This document shows, piece after piece, positions 46,721 through 59,090 of a stretch of 64,000 nt of DNA. How positions within the stretch are numbered: the stretch's first letter is position 1; every line of letters begins with the position of its first letter. The position numbers and the translations under genes were made by a program. Source of the DNA: Mya arenaria (lineage: Eukaryota; Mollusca; Bivalvia; Myida; Myidae). The stretch is taken from contig NC_069127.1 in the NCBI RefSeq assembly GCF_026914265.1, forward strand, positions 19,523,045 to 19,587,044, in the 5' to 3' direction. The notes beneath the pieces are model-generated. The model did no database searches, was not told where the DNA came from, and saw only the letters and a program-made list of their open reading frames with translations.

Positions 46721-48829
46721 ATGTCGGAAAGTCACGTAAAGACCACGCTGGCCATGATACAGGAGCGTAGAAAGATCAAGGACACGGTGATCTTAAACGG
46801 GAGACAACTCTCTATTCCCGAGGTTCTCGGCCTTAGTGCCGACAGCGGGGTCAAGGTCGTTTTGGCCGAGGACGCTTTAAAGGAAATTGTTTCAAACCAA
46901 AAATACCTTAAAGAGAAATTGGACGAAGGGCTTATAGTGTACGGTATAAATACAGGTTTTGGCGGGAGCGCAGAAGTAAGGTCATGTAAATTAGATGATG
47001 TACAAACAGCCTTAATTCGGCACGTGAATGCTGGAATGGGTCGAGTATTTCCCGTGCATTTGACTCGTGCTGCCATGGTGACGCGTGCGAACTGTCTGGC
47101 GAAAGGATACTCCGGCGTGCGACCTGACGTGCCCCAGGTGCTGGTGGAGTTGATAAATCACGACATAACGCCCCGAGTTCCACTAAGAGGCTCGGTGAGC
47201 GCCAGCGGGGACCTGATGCCTCTTGGTTACATCGCAGCGGCTATGATTGGCCGCGCGGATTTGCAGGTCGTCCACGCTGGAGTTCAAACAACGTGTCCTA
47301 AAGCGCTCGAAGCGGTCCGAATTACGCCAATTACCCTGGGGCCTAAAGAAGGACTGGCCATTATCAATGCGGATTCATTCGCTGCGGGTGTTTCCGCGCC
47401 AACTCTGTATGACGCCAATCTTATGCTACTCCTAACTCAAGTGTGCACAGGAATGTCAGTGGAAGCTCTTCACGGGAGAACGGAAAGTTTTCACCCTCTG
47501 ATTCATGAGTGCCTACCGCATGTCGGTCAAAAGGAAATCGCTCGCAATATGTTACGCGTACTTGATGACAGCCAGTTGGCGATTACCACACTCGACATGC
47601 ATCTTCCAGACAAGTATGGCGTCCTGAAGCAGGACAGATACAGTCTGAGGAGCTCGCCACAGTGGCTTGGGTCCGTCGCCGAGACTCTTGTTGATGCTTG
47701 TAGGCGTATCACCATTGAGCTGAATAGTGCCAATGATAACCCCATCATTGACCATCGCACAAACACAATTGCCCACGGAGCAAATTTCCAAGGAGAGACC
47801 ATGTCAATCGCCATGGATCAGACCAGACAAGTGATGGGTGTGTGTGGGAAACTGCTCCTTGCTCAGTTTCAAGAGGTTGTGAACGGAAAACTGAACTTTG
47901 GACTACCTCCGAATCTCAGCGGATGTGATATAAATCTCGACTTTGGATTCAAAGGCTGCGATACAGCGATGGCTTCGTACATGTCGGAGCTTGACCACTT
48001 TGTGAACCCCATGAGCAACCACGTGATTAGCGCTGAGACGCACAACCAGTCTGTTAACTCGATGGCACTGGTAAGCGCACGGCTGACGGCGGAGGCGGTT
48101 GAGATCGTACAGATGATGGTGACTAACCTGTTATGTCTGACCGCCCAGGCCGTGGACCTACGGCTCCTGAGGAATCTCGCCATGGAGGAGTCCGATAAGC
48201 TTCGGGAACAGTACCCGGAGGCCACCAATCTGTTAGAGAAGACGGAGTGGTACGACCTTATGTTCATGTGCGACGAACGGATAGAGGCTCTCAAGGAAGC
48301 CTCGGGAATGCAGGGGACGAAGGCTGCTGCGGAAATTGTTGTGTATGTACGGATGCGAAACCTCTACAAACGGGCATGTAACGGAGAAATGGATGCATCG
48401 AAATACATGGGAAAAGGTACTAATACTGTCCAGTTTAATTTGTGATATCTAATGGTTTAATATTGCGCATTGTATCATTTTCAAACGGATCGTATCAACC
48501 TATTGCCGTTAAACGATAAAATTATATAGTAATTAAAGTAAAACAGCATAAATTACATTTTTTTGTTTGATGGTGAACGACCACTCGTGAAGAAATTAGC
48601 ATATCTTACTTATGGTAATTATATTTGTTTTATTTCTTCAGGTACAAGCCGAATGTACAACTTTATTCGGAAGGAGCTGGACATTCCGTTCTACTGCGGG
48701 CAACCGGCTATAGACACGTGGCTGGGACGAATTTTACAAGCCATACAGAGCCGCTCAGTGGAGAACGTCCTCCTTGACATTTTTACTTCTGTCTCGCCAC
48801 CATCCAGACAGAACAGCCAAACCGCTTAA
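46721..48829 (+). CDS. PAL-type aromatic amino acid ammonia-lyase, gene A (intact, two coding exons)
   Basis: Exons 46721-48416 (ends phase 1, AAAAG|GTACTA) and 48642-48829 join to a 627-residue protein. The start MSESHVK is chosen because an acceptor-like TTTCTTTAG precedes it, which makes the upstream in-frame ATG at 46694 intronic. Motifs are catalytic Tyr in VYGINTGFGG (Tyr74), GSVSASGDLMPLGY with the MIO-forming Ala161-Ser162-Gly163, QDRYSLRSSPQW (304-315), NSANDNP (335-341), NFQGETMS (355-362), FGLPPNLSG and [10 protein letters not shown] (438-447). These are PAL-like; animal histidase has a different substrate loop and C-terminal half. The selectivity pair is His101-Val102 (Phe-Leu in plant PAL, Ser-His in histidase, His-Leu in tyrosine lyases), pointing to tyrosine or mixed substrates. 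The expected reaction is the amino acid to cinnamate or p-coumarate plus ammonia, in the cytosol. An aminomutase remains possible. The transporter gene follows 1.9 kb downstream. Confidence 0.92.
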
Positions 48830-50738
48830 ATTTATCCCTTAAAATATTAATATTATGTAAATGAAAGGGTTTCCCTGAACTGAAAGCTCACTTAACGTTA
48901 ACAATAATTTGGTTTCGCTTTTACTAGACAGAGAACTTATGACCTTAAGAGACCAGAACATATATGTTTATTCGAAAATATGTCCTTAAACTCGTACAAT
49001 ATTTTGACAACAAGGTCGTTGGTTGATTAATTATAATTAAGGTGTCAACAAGATAGACTGTCTTTAAGGGAAATCCGGTTGGTTTTATTTATGTTTATGT
49101 TAATATTTATTACTGCGTTTTTTATTTTGAAATATCTTTATTACATGCCCTATCGATCTTTTATGGTGTGACATCAAATACTGTGTATGGTTATTTCAAG
49201 AATCATGGCGTCTTTTAAGGCAAACCTGGACAAGAGATCTCTCGACTACCTGATTTATTTTCGATCGAACTATTTTCGCATTTATTGAATGACATTTTTC
49301 AAGTTTGTTCATCAGATTTCTGTACAAACATTATTTATTATTTATAGTTTTACTGTTTATCTGACTAATAAAATATCTAAAACATATAAGTGTGTATTTG
49401 TTAATGTAAAACGACTCGTTAAATTTCGGTTTACAAAATATAAATTTTGCATTTGTCATGAGAAGATATGTTTATAAATTCATTGACCGATTGTAATTTA
49501 GTGCACATCGACTATCTCCGCGACTAAATCAACGATGTTGCTTCAGTCTAACAATTTCGGAACGTAAGCGATATTACCTTCCAACGTATCAATTTATCAC
49601 GTGGTATACACACACTGATTTGTTGTCCATAAAACACATACAATTATAAACACTAGAAGTTAAGTAAATATATATTATCATAGTCGTAGAATAATATGTA
49701 GCAGCTAGCTGCCAACAGCATATCAGCTTATTGCCAGCAGCTTGCTGCTATGCCGCTGTGCTGCTAACTTCACGCACACACGCAAGCGTTGTTTTTAAGT
49801 AAACATTTTCATACAAAAGTATGACAGCGAAACTATCAGAAAATGTGCCTTTCAATCCGTAATGAGAGAGAAAATCGAGAGTTCGCTTTCAATGTCCACT
49901 GTGAACGTACACAAGCGAGTTTGCGAAACACGACTTGTGCTTGCAGGTGTAGCTACACATACAGACAAAAGTTGCAGTTGAGTATAACACTAGCTTGTCT
50001 AACTTATCTTTAAACTTGAAGTTATAGGCTCGCTGGTCAATTCCCTCGTGCTACCGTGTAAAAAAATCGAAATGTGTACAATATACACATACCTGGGTGA
50101 GAAAGCACACATGTAAACATACCCGTACATGAAGTGTCCGCAATCCCTCTAGCGTGTTTGTAGATGGTTTTCCTTGTGTTTTTTCTCGAAGATATCATTT
50201 TTTCCTTCTAGCGGTGGCATGCGTGAACAACATGGATATAATAGTACTGTTGAATGTATCCGCTTCCTACCCAAAATTACGGATTCATGCCCTGAAATCA
50301 TTGTTTAAGAAAACTTCGAACTATGGTGGATTTTTTTACTTGCGTGATGTAATTGTCTTGGTTAAATCCATGTACATAGCTCCCAATATCTTTAGCATAT
50401 ATAATTTAAGGCGTTACACATGAACCAATTTTAAGGGATCTGTTTTAACATGAAATGTATAGCACACGAAAACGACTGCTGATAAAAACACAGACCAGTT
50501 CGTTTATGGTTGTGTGTTTTTTTTTAGTCCACCTAAACTACGAAAGAAAATGTAATTAATTGAAAGGTAACTATATATCAAGGTGACCCAAGAATAAACT
50601 AACCAAATATTCCAAGTCCACAGGCTATCTTCAAAAGCGGAGTTAATTTTGGGTCCATTCCATAACAAGAGATCCGTTACATCAAGCTGAACTAAAAATA
50701 TAAAAAAATCATTATTTTCCTTCTTTTAAGAACTGGTT
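48830..50738. repeat. Intergenic flank between lyase A and the transporter (left arm of the inverted repeat)
   Basis: Nearly identical, inverted, to 59558-61469. It includes the conserved GTTGACACCTTAAT and GGTTTTATTTATG blocks and a self-complementary GCAGCTAGCTGC area (49698-49770). An open frame of 89 codons (50154-50423) is conserved only between the two young arms. A minus-strand stretch at 50696-50605 looks like a short exon (AG|TTCAGCTTGATG ... TATTTG|GTTAGT). Neither is strong enough to call a gene. Confidence 0.6.
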
Positions 50739-53700
50739 ATGTGTGTGCAATCGGACGCGGCGAATAACACAGAGTGCCAGTGCACTGGATCTCCCGAACA
50801 GAACGATGCCACAGAGCGCAGCCGAATTAGTCCTTCCGCTCCGGAAGATGGCACCGAGGGCAGCCGAATTAGTTCTACCGCTCCAGACAATGCCACAGAG
50901 CGCAGCCGAATTAGTCCTACCGCTCCGGACGATGTCACCGAGCGCCATCAATTCGGTCCTCCCGCTCATGACAGTACAAAGCGCAAACGAATTGGTCCTC
51001 CCACTCCCGATGGAACCATGAAGCTTCGCTGTGTTGGTCCTTCCGCTCCGGACGGCGGCTGGGGCTGGGTGATTGTTATATGTAAGTTATGTGTATTAAT
51101 TGGTCACATGATTAATGACTGAAAAAAATAATCTTCATTTTAATCGGTATACGAAACATCGTCTTCGTTATTTTTTGGCCAGATCTTCAATATTTTTAGT
51201 AGCTTAACTTGCATGCTTGGATTTTTCAATACATTTTGGAAAATTTGCAATACAATTTGGTCTCAATTATCGCTTTGGTCATTGTATTGGGGACGCAAAT
51301 TTCCAGGAGTAATTCTTGCATTCTTTTGAATACTTTTTTCTATTCGAAATGAATCAGAACATCTTAACCGTGTTCGACTTAATTGTTAACTAAATGTTTT
51401 CAATTTCCAGCAATTCTAAGACAAATAAGACTTATTTTTTCACAGGCGCAACAGTGCTGAACTTTCTGATCGGCGGAGCAGTCAACAGCTTTGGTGTGAT
51501 ATACGTAGAGCTGCTCGACGTGTTTCAGGAGAGCTCCGGAAAAACAGCCTGGGTCGGCTCCATGGCAAACGCCATGGGACTGCTGTTAGGTACACTTGAA
51601 AAATAATTGGGGAATTTTCAATAGATTGCGAAGATTATTGTATAAATATATGCTAAAAATCATGCTGGTGTCCATTTTGGGTGTTGACCACTCAAATACT
51701 CCATCGATCGTGGACACGAGGATCTCTTAAAATAGAGACGGACACATGATCGTAGTATTTATTGACAAAAAACGCCATTGCGCTAATTTAATGATTTTCG
51801 TTTTGTTTCCATGATGCCTATTTCTACATTAACAACATAAATTATTTCTAACACAGGTCCGGTGTCGAGTGCCTTGAGTTCTCGGTTCTCCTGCCGGACG
51901 ATGGTGGTCGTCGGCGGCGTTTTGACGGCGGCCGGCTGGGCACTGACTGGTCTTATGCCGAGACTGGAATATATGTTTCTTACATACGGCTTACTAGCTG
52001 GTTAGTCGATGTTTTCATAATCTCCAAAATTTATTCATTGTCTCCATTCTGGTTTAATTTTATTAGTTTTATAAAGGTTTTCAATTTTTTATAACGGCTC
52101 CCACTATGTGGAGAGAATAGACATTATATGTCTTACTACAATGCAATCAGATTTCAAATGTGTTTTTACGCACATTCTAGTAACTACACCCACAAGCCGA
52201 GTTATTGATATTACACACGAGGGCTTAACGAGTGTATATTTTGAAACCGAGGGTATTGCATTAAATAATGCATAGCAGAACACAACGAAAACACTGTAGT
52301 GCAGTCCCTGTTATCACAGATTATAAGCGTATTTCAATATTGCCATAATTAGCAGAAATTCCAAGTATGCCTAGAAATCATTTCACCTAGCTCAAGCATA
52401 AATATAACTGTACTGGAATACTATCGTTTAAAAACTAGGGAAATTGTCAATCGAAACTGTTATGCCACATTTCTGACCATTCTACAAACATTCCGACCTG
52501 TTATGCCACACCTCTGACCAGTTTACATACATTTCGACCTGTTATGCCACACCTCTGACCAGTCTACATACATTCCGACCTGTTATGCCACACCTCTGAC
52601 CATTCTACATACATTCCGACCTGTTATACGACACCTCTGACCATTCTACATACATCCCGACCTGTTATGCCACATCTCTGACCATTCTAAATACATCCCG
52701 ACCTGTTATGCCACACCTCTGACCAGTCTACATACATTCCGACACGTTATGCCACACCTCTGACCATTCTACATACATCCCGACCTGTAATGCCGCACCT
52801 CTGACCAGTTTACATACATTTCGACCTGTTATGCCACACCTCTGACCAGTCTACATACATTCCGACCTGTTATGCCACACCTCTGATCAGTCTACATACA
52901 TCCCGACCTGTTATGCCACATCTCTGACCATTCTACATACATTTCGACCTGTTATGCCATACCTCTGACCATTCTACATACATTTCGACATGTAATGCCA
53001 CACCTCTGACCATTCTACATACATCCCGACCTGTTATGCCACACCTCTGACCATTCTACATACATTCCGACCTGTTATGCCACACCTCTGACCATTCTAC
53101 ATACATCCCGACCTGTTATGCCACACCTCTGACCATTCTACATACATTCCGACCTGTTATGCCACACCTCTGACCATTCTACATACATTCCGACCTGTTA
53201 TGCCACACCTCTGAACATTCTACATACATTCAGACCTGTCTGACCATTCTACATACATTCAGACCTGTAATGCCACACTTCTGACCATTTTATATACATT
53301 CCGACCTGAAATGACACACCTCTGACCATTCTACATACATTCCGACATGTAAAACCCTGTAATGCCACACTTTTGACCATTCTTTATACATTCCGACCTG
53401 TAATGCCACACCTCTGACCATTCTACATACATTCCGACCTGTTATGCCACACCTCTGACCATTCTACATACATTCAGGCCTGTTATTCCACATCTCGGAC
53501 CATTCTACATACATTCAGGCCTGTTATGCCACATCTCTGACCATTCTATATACATTCCGATCTGTTATGCCACACCTCTGACCATTCTACATACATTCCG
53601 ACCTGTTATGCCACACCTCTGACCATTCTACATACATTCCGACCTGTTATGCCACACCTCTGACCATTCTACATACATTCCGACCTGTTATGCCACACCT

Positions 53701-55686
53701 CTGACCATTCTACATACATTCCGACCTGTTATGCCACACCTCTGACCATTCTACATACATTCCGACCTGTTATGCCACACCTCTGACCATTCTACATACA
53801 TTCCGACCTGTTATGCCACACCTCTGACCATTCTACATACATTCCGACCTGTAATGCCACACCTCTGACCATTCTACATACATTCCGACCTGTTATGCCA
53901 CACCTCTGACCATTCTACATACATCCCGACCTTTAATGCCACACCTCTGACCATTCTACATACATTTCGACCTGTTATGCCACACCTCTGACCATTCATA
54001 CATTCCGACACACATGACAGTATATTGTACAAAACAAGTTACTCCTATTGATGAAAATGTTGTTTCTTTACACTGACAGGTATCGGTAAATCGTTGGCGT
54101 ACACGCCGTCCATTGTCATCCTTGGGCAGTGGTTCCGCAGGCGGCATTCCCTCGCCACGGGTATCGCGGTCGCCGGCGCCGGTATTGGCACCTTCGCGTT
54201 TGCACCGGTCCTTGAGATGCTCTTCAAACATGTTGAGTTTAAATACACAATGTTTATAATGGCGGGTGTAATGGTGAATATCAGTATTTGTGGGTTGTTC
54301 TTCAGAGATGTGCCTAATGACAAGAGTGCGTTCACAATTGATGAGGATAAGGAAAGGGCAAATGATATATATTTCATTGAAACTGTTACAAATGAACAGA
54401 GTAGAACTGAGAGTGATTATTGTGATGAACAAGACATGCAGACAAAGAACGCAAATGAACAAAGTCGAAATGAGAGTGATACTTGTTATGAACAAGACAA
54501 GCAGAGAAAGATCACAAATGAACAATGTCGAAACGAGAGTGATTATTGTGATGAACAAGACATGCAGGGGAAAACCAGAAATGAACAATGTCGAAATGAG
54601 AGTGACTATTGTGATGAACAAGACAAGCAGAGAAAGATCACAAATGAACAATGTCGAAATGAGAGTGATTATTGTGATGAACAAGACATGCAGAGAAAGA
54701 ACGCAAATGACACCCGCTACGAACAAACCTCTGGAAACTCGACATTCGTACAGAATGGGTTCCGCGAATATTTGGACTACACCCTGTTGAAGAGACCATT
54801 GTTTCTTTGCTTCGGTGTATCCGTCATGTTGGCGACTTGCGGCCATTCCCCCGCCACCGTAATGCTCCCGCCTCTAGCCATAGAGCATCATGTGACTCCA
54901 CAAAGGGCCGCCTTTCTTCTCTCAATTACCGGAATAGCCGACATTGTAGGGCGGCTCGCTTTTGGTTTCCTCTGTGATATCGATATACTGCGAAATAATA
55001 GGAAATATCTTTACATGGCATCTATATTCATCAGCGGTATTGCAAATATAACTTGCGGGTTTTCCACCCAGTACTGGCAATTCGCAACCTACTCTGTGAT
55101 ATTTGGGCTCTTCGCGGGTTCCTACAACGCCCTCACTCCCGTGATTCTGGTAGACCTGCTGGGGAGTGGCAAATTAGCCAGTTCATTCGGCCTAGCCCTC
55201 CTTTTCCAGGGGACGGGTTTTCTGCTCGGACCGCCAATGGCAGGTTTGTGTAACAGTTGAGCTATTTAAGTCGGTTTTGCATACATGTATGAAAATGAAT
55301 TGGGTATTTTTGGTATTTAATTTATAATTGCAAATATTCTTTTCATTGAAAATATCTATAAAAGAAGTCCTAAATTATAATATTTCTTCTTCAATATCTT
55401 TTATAAAACTTAGTGTTGTAACACCGTGTTTTACATTATATTTTCAGGGTGGATAAGAGACGCGTTAGGAAACTATCAATCAGCATTTCATTTTGCGGGC
55501 ATTTCCATGCTTGCAAGTTCATTTGTGATGGGACTTTCCGCATTATGTGACTGTAAAAGAAGGAAGAAACATACAAAAGATGTGGAAATATTTTCCGAGC
55601 CCTCTGGCAATGTTCAACTTGTCGGAGTATTCAATGTTGGTTTTACAGCAGTTGTTGATGAGAACAGTTCAAAGGTCAACCAGTAA
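50739..55686 (+). CDS. SLC16/monocarboxylate-transporter-type MFS protein (complete, five coding exons)
   Basis: Exons 50739-51081, 51446-51589, 51857-52000, 54080-55243 and 55448-55686 join, all introns in phase 1, to 677 residues. After a cytosolic N-terminus of six 14-residue repeats (about 25-107, type TERSRISPTAPDDA) comes the family signature DGGWGW (105-110) at the first membrane segment. TWELVE hydrophobic segments can be counted, with QWFRRRHSLATGIAVAGAG (about 227-245) matching the second family motif. The large loop between segments 6 and 7 carries five exact 21-residue repeats (315-419, type NEQSRNESDYCDEQDMQRK). The C-terminus is short. SLC16 members move lactate-like monocarboxylates with protons, and one branch moves aromatic amino acids; the subfamily cannot be set by eye. 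It lies 1.9 kb downstream of lyase A on the same strand and is co-duplicated with it. Intron 3 contains a large minisatellite. Confidence 0.9.
52459..54011. repeat. 41-bp minisatellite, about 38 units, in transporter intron 3
   Basis: The unit TGTTATGCCACACCTCTGAC plus CATTCTACATACATTCCGACC is repeated about 38 times with scattered substitutions (CATCCC, CAGTCT, TTCAGA variants) and a few truncated units. It ends 68 bp before the exon 4 acceptor. A single diverged unit stands at the matching place in the decayed copy near 28410-28450, so the array grew from one ancestral unit. Confidence 0.95.
54391..54705 (+). repeat. Five 63-bp coding repeats in the transporter loop
   Basis: Five in-frame 21-codon units, rich in Asn, Glu, Gln, Arg, Asp and Cys, lie in the predicted intracellular loop between membrane segments 6 and 7. 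SLC16 proteins have their longest loop here, but repeats are not a family feature. The decayed copy at 36145-36720 has more units. Confidence 0.92.
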
Positions 55687-55919
55687 TTCCAAAGTTCTCA
55701 TAAACTGTATAACTATAATTTTTTCACATGCATTTTAATCGCAGTTAAGGAGGATGTAAGTAAAATCGAAACCTGTATAGTAGAACAAGAAATGAAATTA
55801 AATATAGATCGTGATTTATACGATTGTATGCACTTTAGGTTACTAGTGTATTGTTGGAATATTTTAATGATCATCATTCAACACAAATTGAAATTGAACA
55901 TAAGATGAATTTCAAAAAT

Positions 55920-56770
55920 ACTTTTTTTCATCCAGTAGTCGATGAATGTAAGTTATAGAAGATTGTAACTCACCAATGATTGTATTTCCATACTATAAAC
56001 GTCAAACTATAATTACATTATTAGCTGGTTTGTCAGCAATAATTTCAACCCCTTCTCATTTATACCACCTTTTACAATATTTAGATAAAGTCTCTGTCAA
56101 TTCTTATTTACACGTATGGAAATTAATTTCAGATCCTATCCGATATTTCGGACCTTTATTTAGCAGTTTTCTTAGGAGATTATTTTTAATAAACGTAAAA
56201 TCCCCAGTAACAATATGTCCAAAAGCGTCGTAACGATACACATACTCAATACAATCTCACGAAGAAGGTGTATTTCCAGAAATGTCATCTTCTGCCATTA
56301 CTTTGTTATAGTTAAATATGCAATTTCGAATAGGCCTTTTAAATTTATAACATATTATTGGCACTTCTTTATTTTTTAAGTATTGCAGAATGCATTTTTT
56401 CTAGATTTTATTCTTGAATAAACCATTTAAATTGACAATGTCTATACCCTTGTTGATAAAAGAAAGTTTAATACGATCTTAACATTATCAATAGTAGGAT
56501 GGAGGTAATGTTTAGTATAACCATTAACAATACAAGCGCATTCATAATTTGGATCATCTGTTCTCAAAATGATTTTTTCCGCTTCCTTATCCAGTAAGCG
56601 TAAAGAATTAACGGAAGTAGAAAGAAGTCGATGTTTACCATTAAGTAACAGAATATTATTACACTGTTCGAAATCAATTGTTCGACGTTGTTTTCGATTT
56701 ATGTTTCCATTAATCCTCTTACCATGTGATCTTGTCTTACACTTTCTAACTTTAAATAATAAACAAATAT
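55920..56770 (-). pseudogene. Decayed mobile-element-type coding sequence
   Basis: The relic is read on the minus strand. About 56750-56455 is open and codes a charged stretch (RINGNINRKQRRTIDFEQ, then YECACIVNGYTKHYLHPTID). Further along, with stops, come GHIVTGDFTFIKNNLLRKLL, KGPKYRIGSEINF and ADKPANN, then YIHRLLDEK. The GD-x-KN-LR, KGPKYR and DKxANN blocks resemble those next to reverse transcriptase in large repetitive elements that I associate with aquatic invertebrate genomes. I cannot name the family. Several stops show it is dead. It fills part of the spacer between the transporter and the right arm. Confidence 0.5.
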
Positions 56771-58080
56771 AAATATTACTACTTTTTAATATATTACTTA
56801 CATTAAATATGCAATCATTAATTCAAGGCGGATATGGAGTTTTCAAGCGTTTAACCCAGTCAAGAGCTGCGGTGCATCTTGCCTTGAATTTATAGGAATT
56901 ACTTACTTTATCTGTAAATAATAAATATTCTACTGGATGAATGGCAAATTTATCCTAACTATGTCGCTCTTATAAATATGATGAAACTTTGAAGGAGTTA
57001 TTACTATTTTTGATTTTATAAACATGTTCTCAAAACATGACATGTGATGCTCTAAAGACGTATTAGGTAGAATCTTTATAACTAAATAAGAGTTCGGATT
57101 GTTTGCTGTGCCGTTCTTTATCGTAAAGAGTTTACCATATATGTTCTTACTAAGGACTATAGCGGCCGTTCAATTTTTGAAACGTCAAGAAAATCGAAAT
57201 GTAATAAATTTATTTCATTACTATCGTATACTGAGATAGTTTTAAACCTATAACATTGGACCACATTTTCTGATATTTTCTCTGACGTATTATTTGTATG
57301 CCTATGTTTACTTCAAGAAACGACGATTGCATTTCAAATTTTTTACAAAAGAGCACATTTCTATAGCGTAACGTTGTTCATTTATTCGCGGAGATAGGCG
57401 ATGTACACTGAATGACAATCGATCATTTTGTATACATATTTCATCTTGACAAATGCAATATTAATATGTTGTAAACCAAAACTTAATGAGTTGTTTTACA
57501 TAAAACAACACACATACACACTTTAGATGTTTTATTAGTTAGATAAACAGTTAAAGTTATAAATAATAAATTATAAATGTACAAATATCTGATAAAAAGA
57601 ATTGAAAATTATCATTCAATAAATACGAAATTAGTTCAATTGAATATGCCTGAAGTTTTGTTTTAGGTAATTGTCGAGCGATCTACTCTCCAAGTTGATA
57701 TCTTGTCCATGCTTGCCTTTAATGATGCTATAATGCTTAAAACAGCCACACTTTTGGTCACAGTATTTGATGACACACTATAACAGATCGAAATTATGTA
57801 ATAGCAAAAACAAAACAAACGCAGTTAATTAACATAAATAACACCAAACGGATTTCCATGAAAGTCAGTCTAACTTGTTGACACCTTAATTTATCACCAA
57901 CTAACATTGTACGAGTTTAATGACAGATTTTCGAATAAAAACGATTAAACATATGTGACATAGTTTGTTCTCTTCAGGTCGTAAGTTTTCTGTCTAGTAA
58001 AAGCGAAACCACATAATTGTAAAGGTTTAGTGAGCATTCAGGTCAGGGAAACCTATGCTATTACATATCGCTCAATATTT
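56771..58080. repeat. Amplified-block flank upstream of lyase copy C
   Basis: 57040-57245 matches 43105-43320, and 57250-58080 matches 37330-38190. No transporter exons lie between these, so the transporter part of this unit has been lost. Confidence 0.7.
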
Positions 58081-58942
58081 TAAGTTGTTCATTCGGCTTT
58101 TACCTGAACAAATTAAAAATTATATAATTAGCATAAGTAAGATATGCTTATATCTTCACGAGTGGTCGTTTATCATCAAACAAAATGTAATGTTATTATG
58201 GTGTAATTGCTTTATAAAACTGTATAATTTTAGAGTTTAACGGTAATTGGTTTATAGCAATTGTTTTGAAATGATAGAATGTGCAATATCAAACTGTTAC
58301 GTATCACAAATTTTAAATGGGCAGTATTAGTACGTTTTCCCATGTATTTCGATGCATACATTTCTCCGTAACATGCCAGTTTATAGAGGTTTCGCATCCG
58401 TTCGTACATAACCATTTCCGCAGCAGCCTTCGTCCCCTGCATTCCTGATGCTTCCTTGAAAGCCGCTATCCGTTCGTCGCACAGGAACATAAAATCGTAC
58501 CACTCCGTCTTCTCTAACAAATTGGTGGCCCCAGGGTACTGTTCCCAAAGATTATCGGCCTCCTCCATGGCGAGATACCTCAGAAGTCGGAGGTCCACGG
58601 CCTGGGCGGTCAGACACAACAGGTCAGACACCATCATCAGTACGATCTCTACCGCCTCCGCCGTCAGCCGCGCGCTTACCAATGCCATCGAATTAACTGA
58701 CTGGTTGTGTGTCTCAGCGCTTATCACGTGGTTGCTCATGGGGTTCACAAAGTGGTCAAGCTCCGACATGTACGAAGCCATCGCTATATCGCTGCCTTTG
58801 AGTCCAAAGTCGAGATTAATATCACATCCGCTGAGATTCGGGGATAGTCCAAAGTTAAAATTTACGTCTACAACTTCTTGAAACTGAGCAAGGAGCAGTT
58901 TCCCACATACACCCATCAATTGTCTGGTCTGATCAATGGCGA
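58081..58942 (-). pseudogene. Decayed PAL-type lyase copy C
   Basis: The relic is read on the minus strand. 58940-58340 is an open frame matching exon 1 from QTRQVMGVCGKL to ASKYMGK with many replacements (e.g. NGKLNFGL to DVNFNFGL), still with the HNQSVNS and NHVISAET blocks. Exon 2 is almost wholly deleted: only the acceptor side (58085-58110, matching AAGCCGAATG) remains. At 58942 the sequence turns into an inverted lyase fragment. Confidence 0.88.
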
Positions 58943-58943
58943 T

Positions 58944-59090
58944 TGGCCCGTCGCCGAGACTCTTGTAGACGCCTTAAGGCGTATCAACTTTGAGCTGAAT
59001 AGTACCAATGATAACCCCAACATAGACCATCGCAAAAACACAATTGCCCACGGAGCAAATTACCAAGGGGAGACCATGTCAATCGCCATA
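58944..59090 (+). pseudogene. Inverted lyase fragment fused head-to-head to copy C
   Basis: On the plus strand this matches lyase codons for SVAETLVDA-RRI to GETMSIA (compare 47672-47815), i.e. the part of exon 1 that should continue copy C but in the opposite orientation. It ends at 59090, exactly where the right arm of the large inverted repeat begins. Confidence 0.85.

Noticed and set aside
47869..48294. 141-codon minus-strand frame, mirrored at 58456-58881 and 62008-62433
   Set aside because: Antisense to the lyase coding exon. Its presence in several copies reflects duplication of the sense gene, not selection on this frame.
46721..48829. Annotation of the lyase as animal histidine ammonia-lyase
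   Set aside because: The substrate-loop pair is His-Val, not Ser-His, and the C-terminal half (NFQGETMS, HNQSVNS, YNFIRKEL) follows PAL rather than histidase.
50154..50423. 89-codon frame conserved in both arms of the inverted repeat
   Set aside because: The arms are too young for conservation to mean anything, and the older copy near 29000 does not keep the frame.
55976..56233. 85-codon plus-strand hydrophobic frame
   Set aside because: The minus strand here has better motif support as a decayed mobile-element gene.
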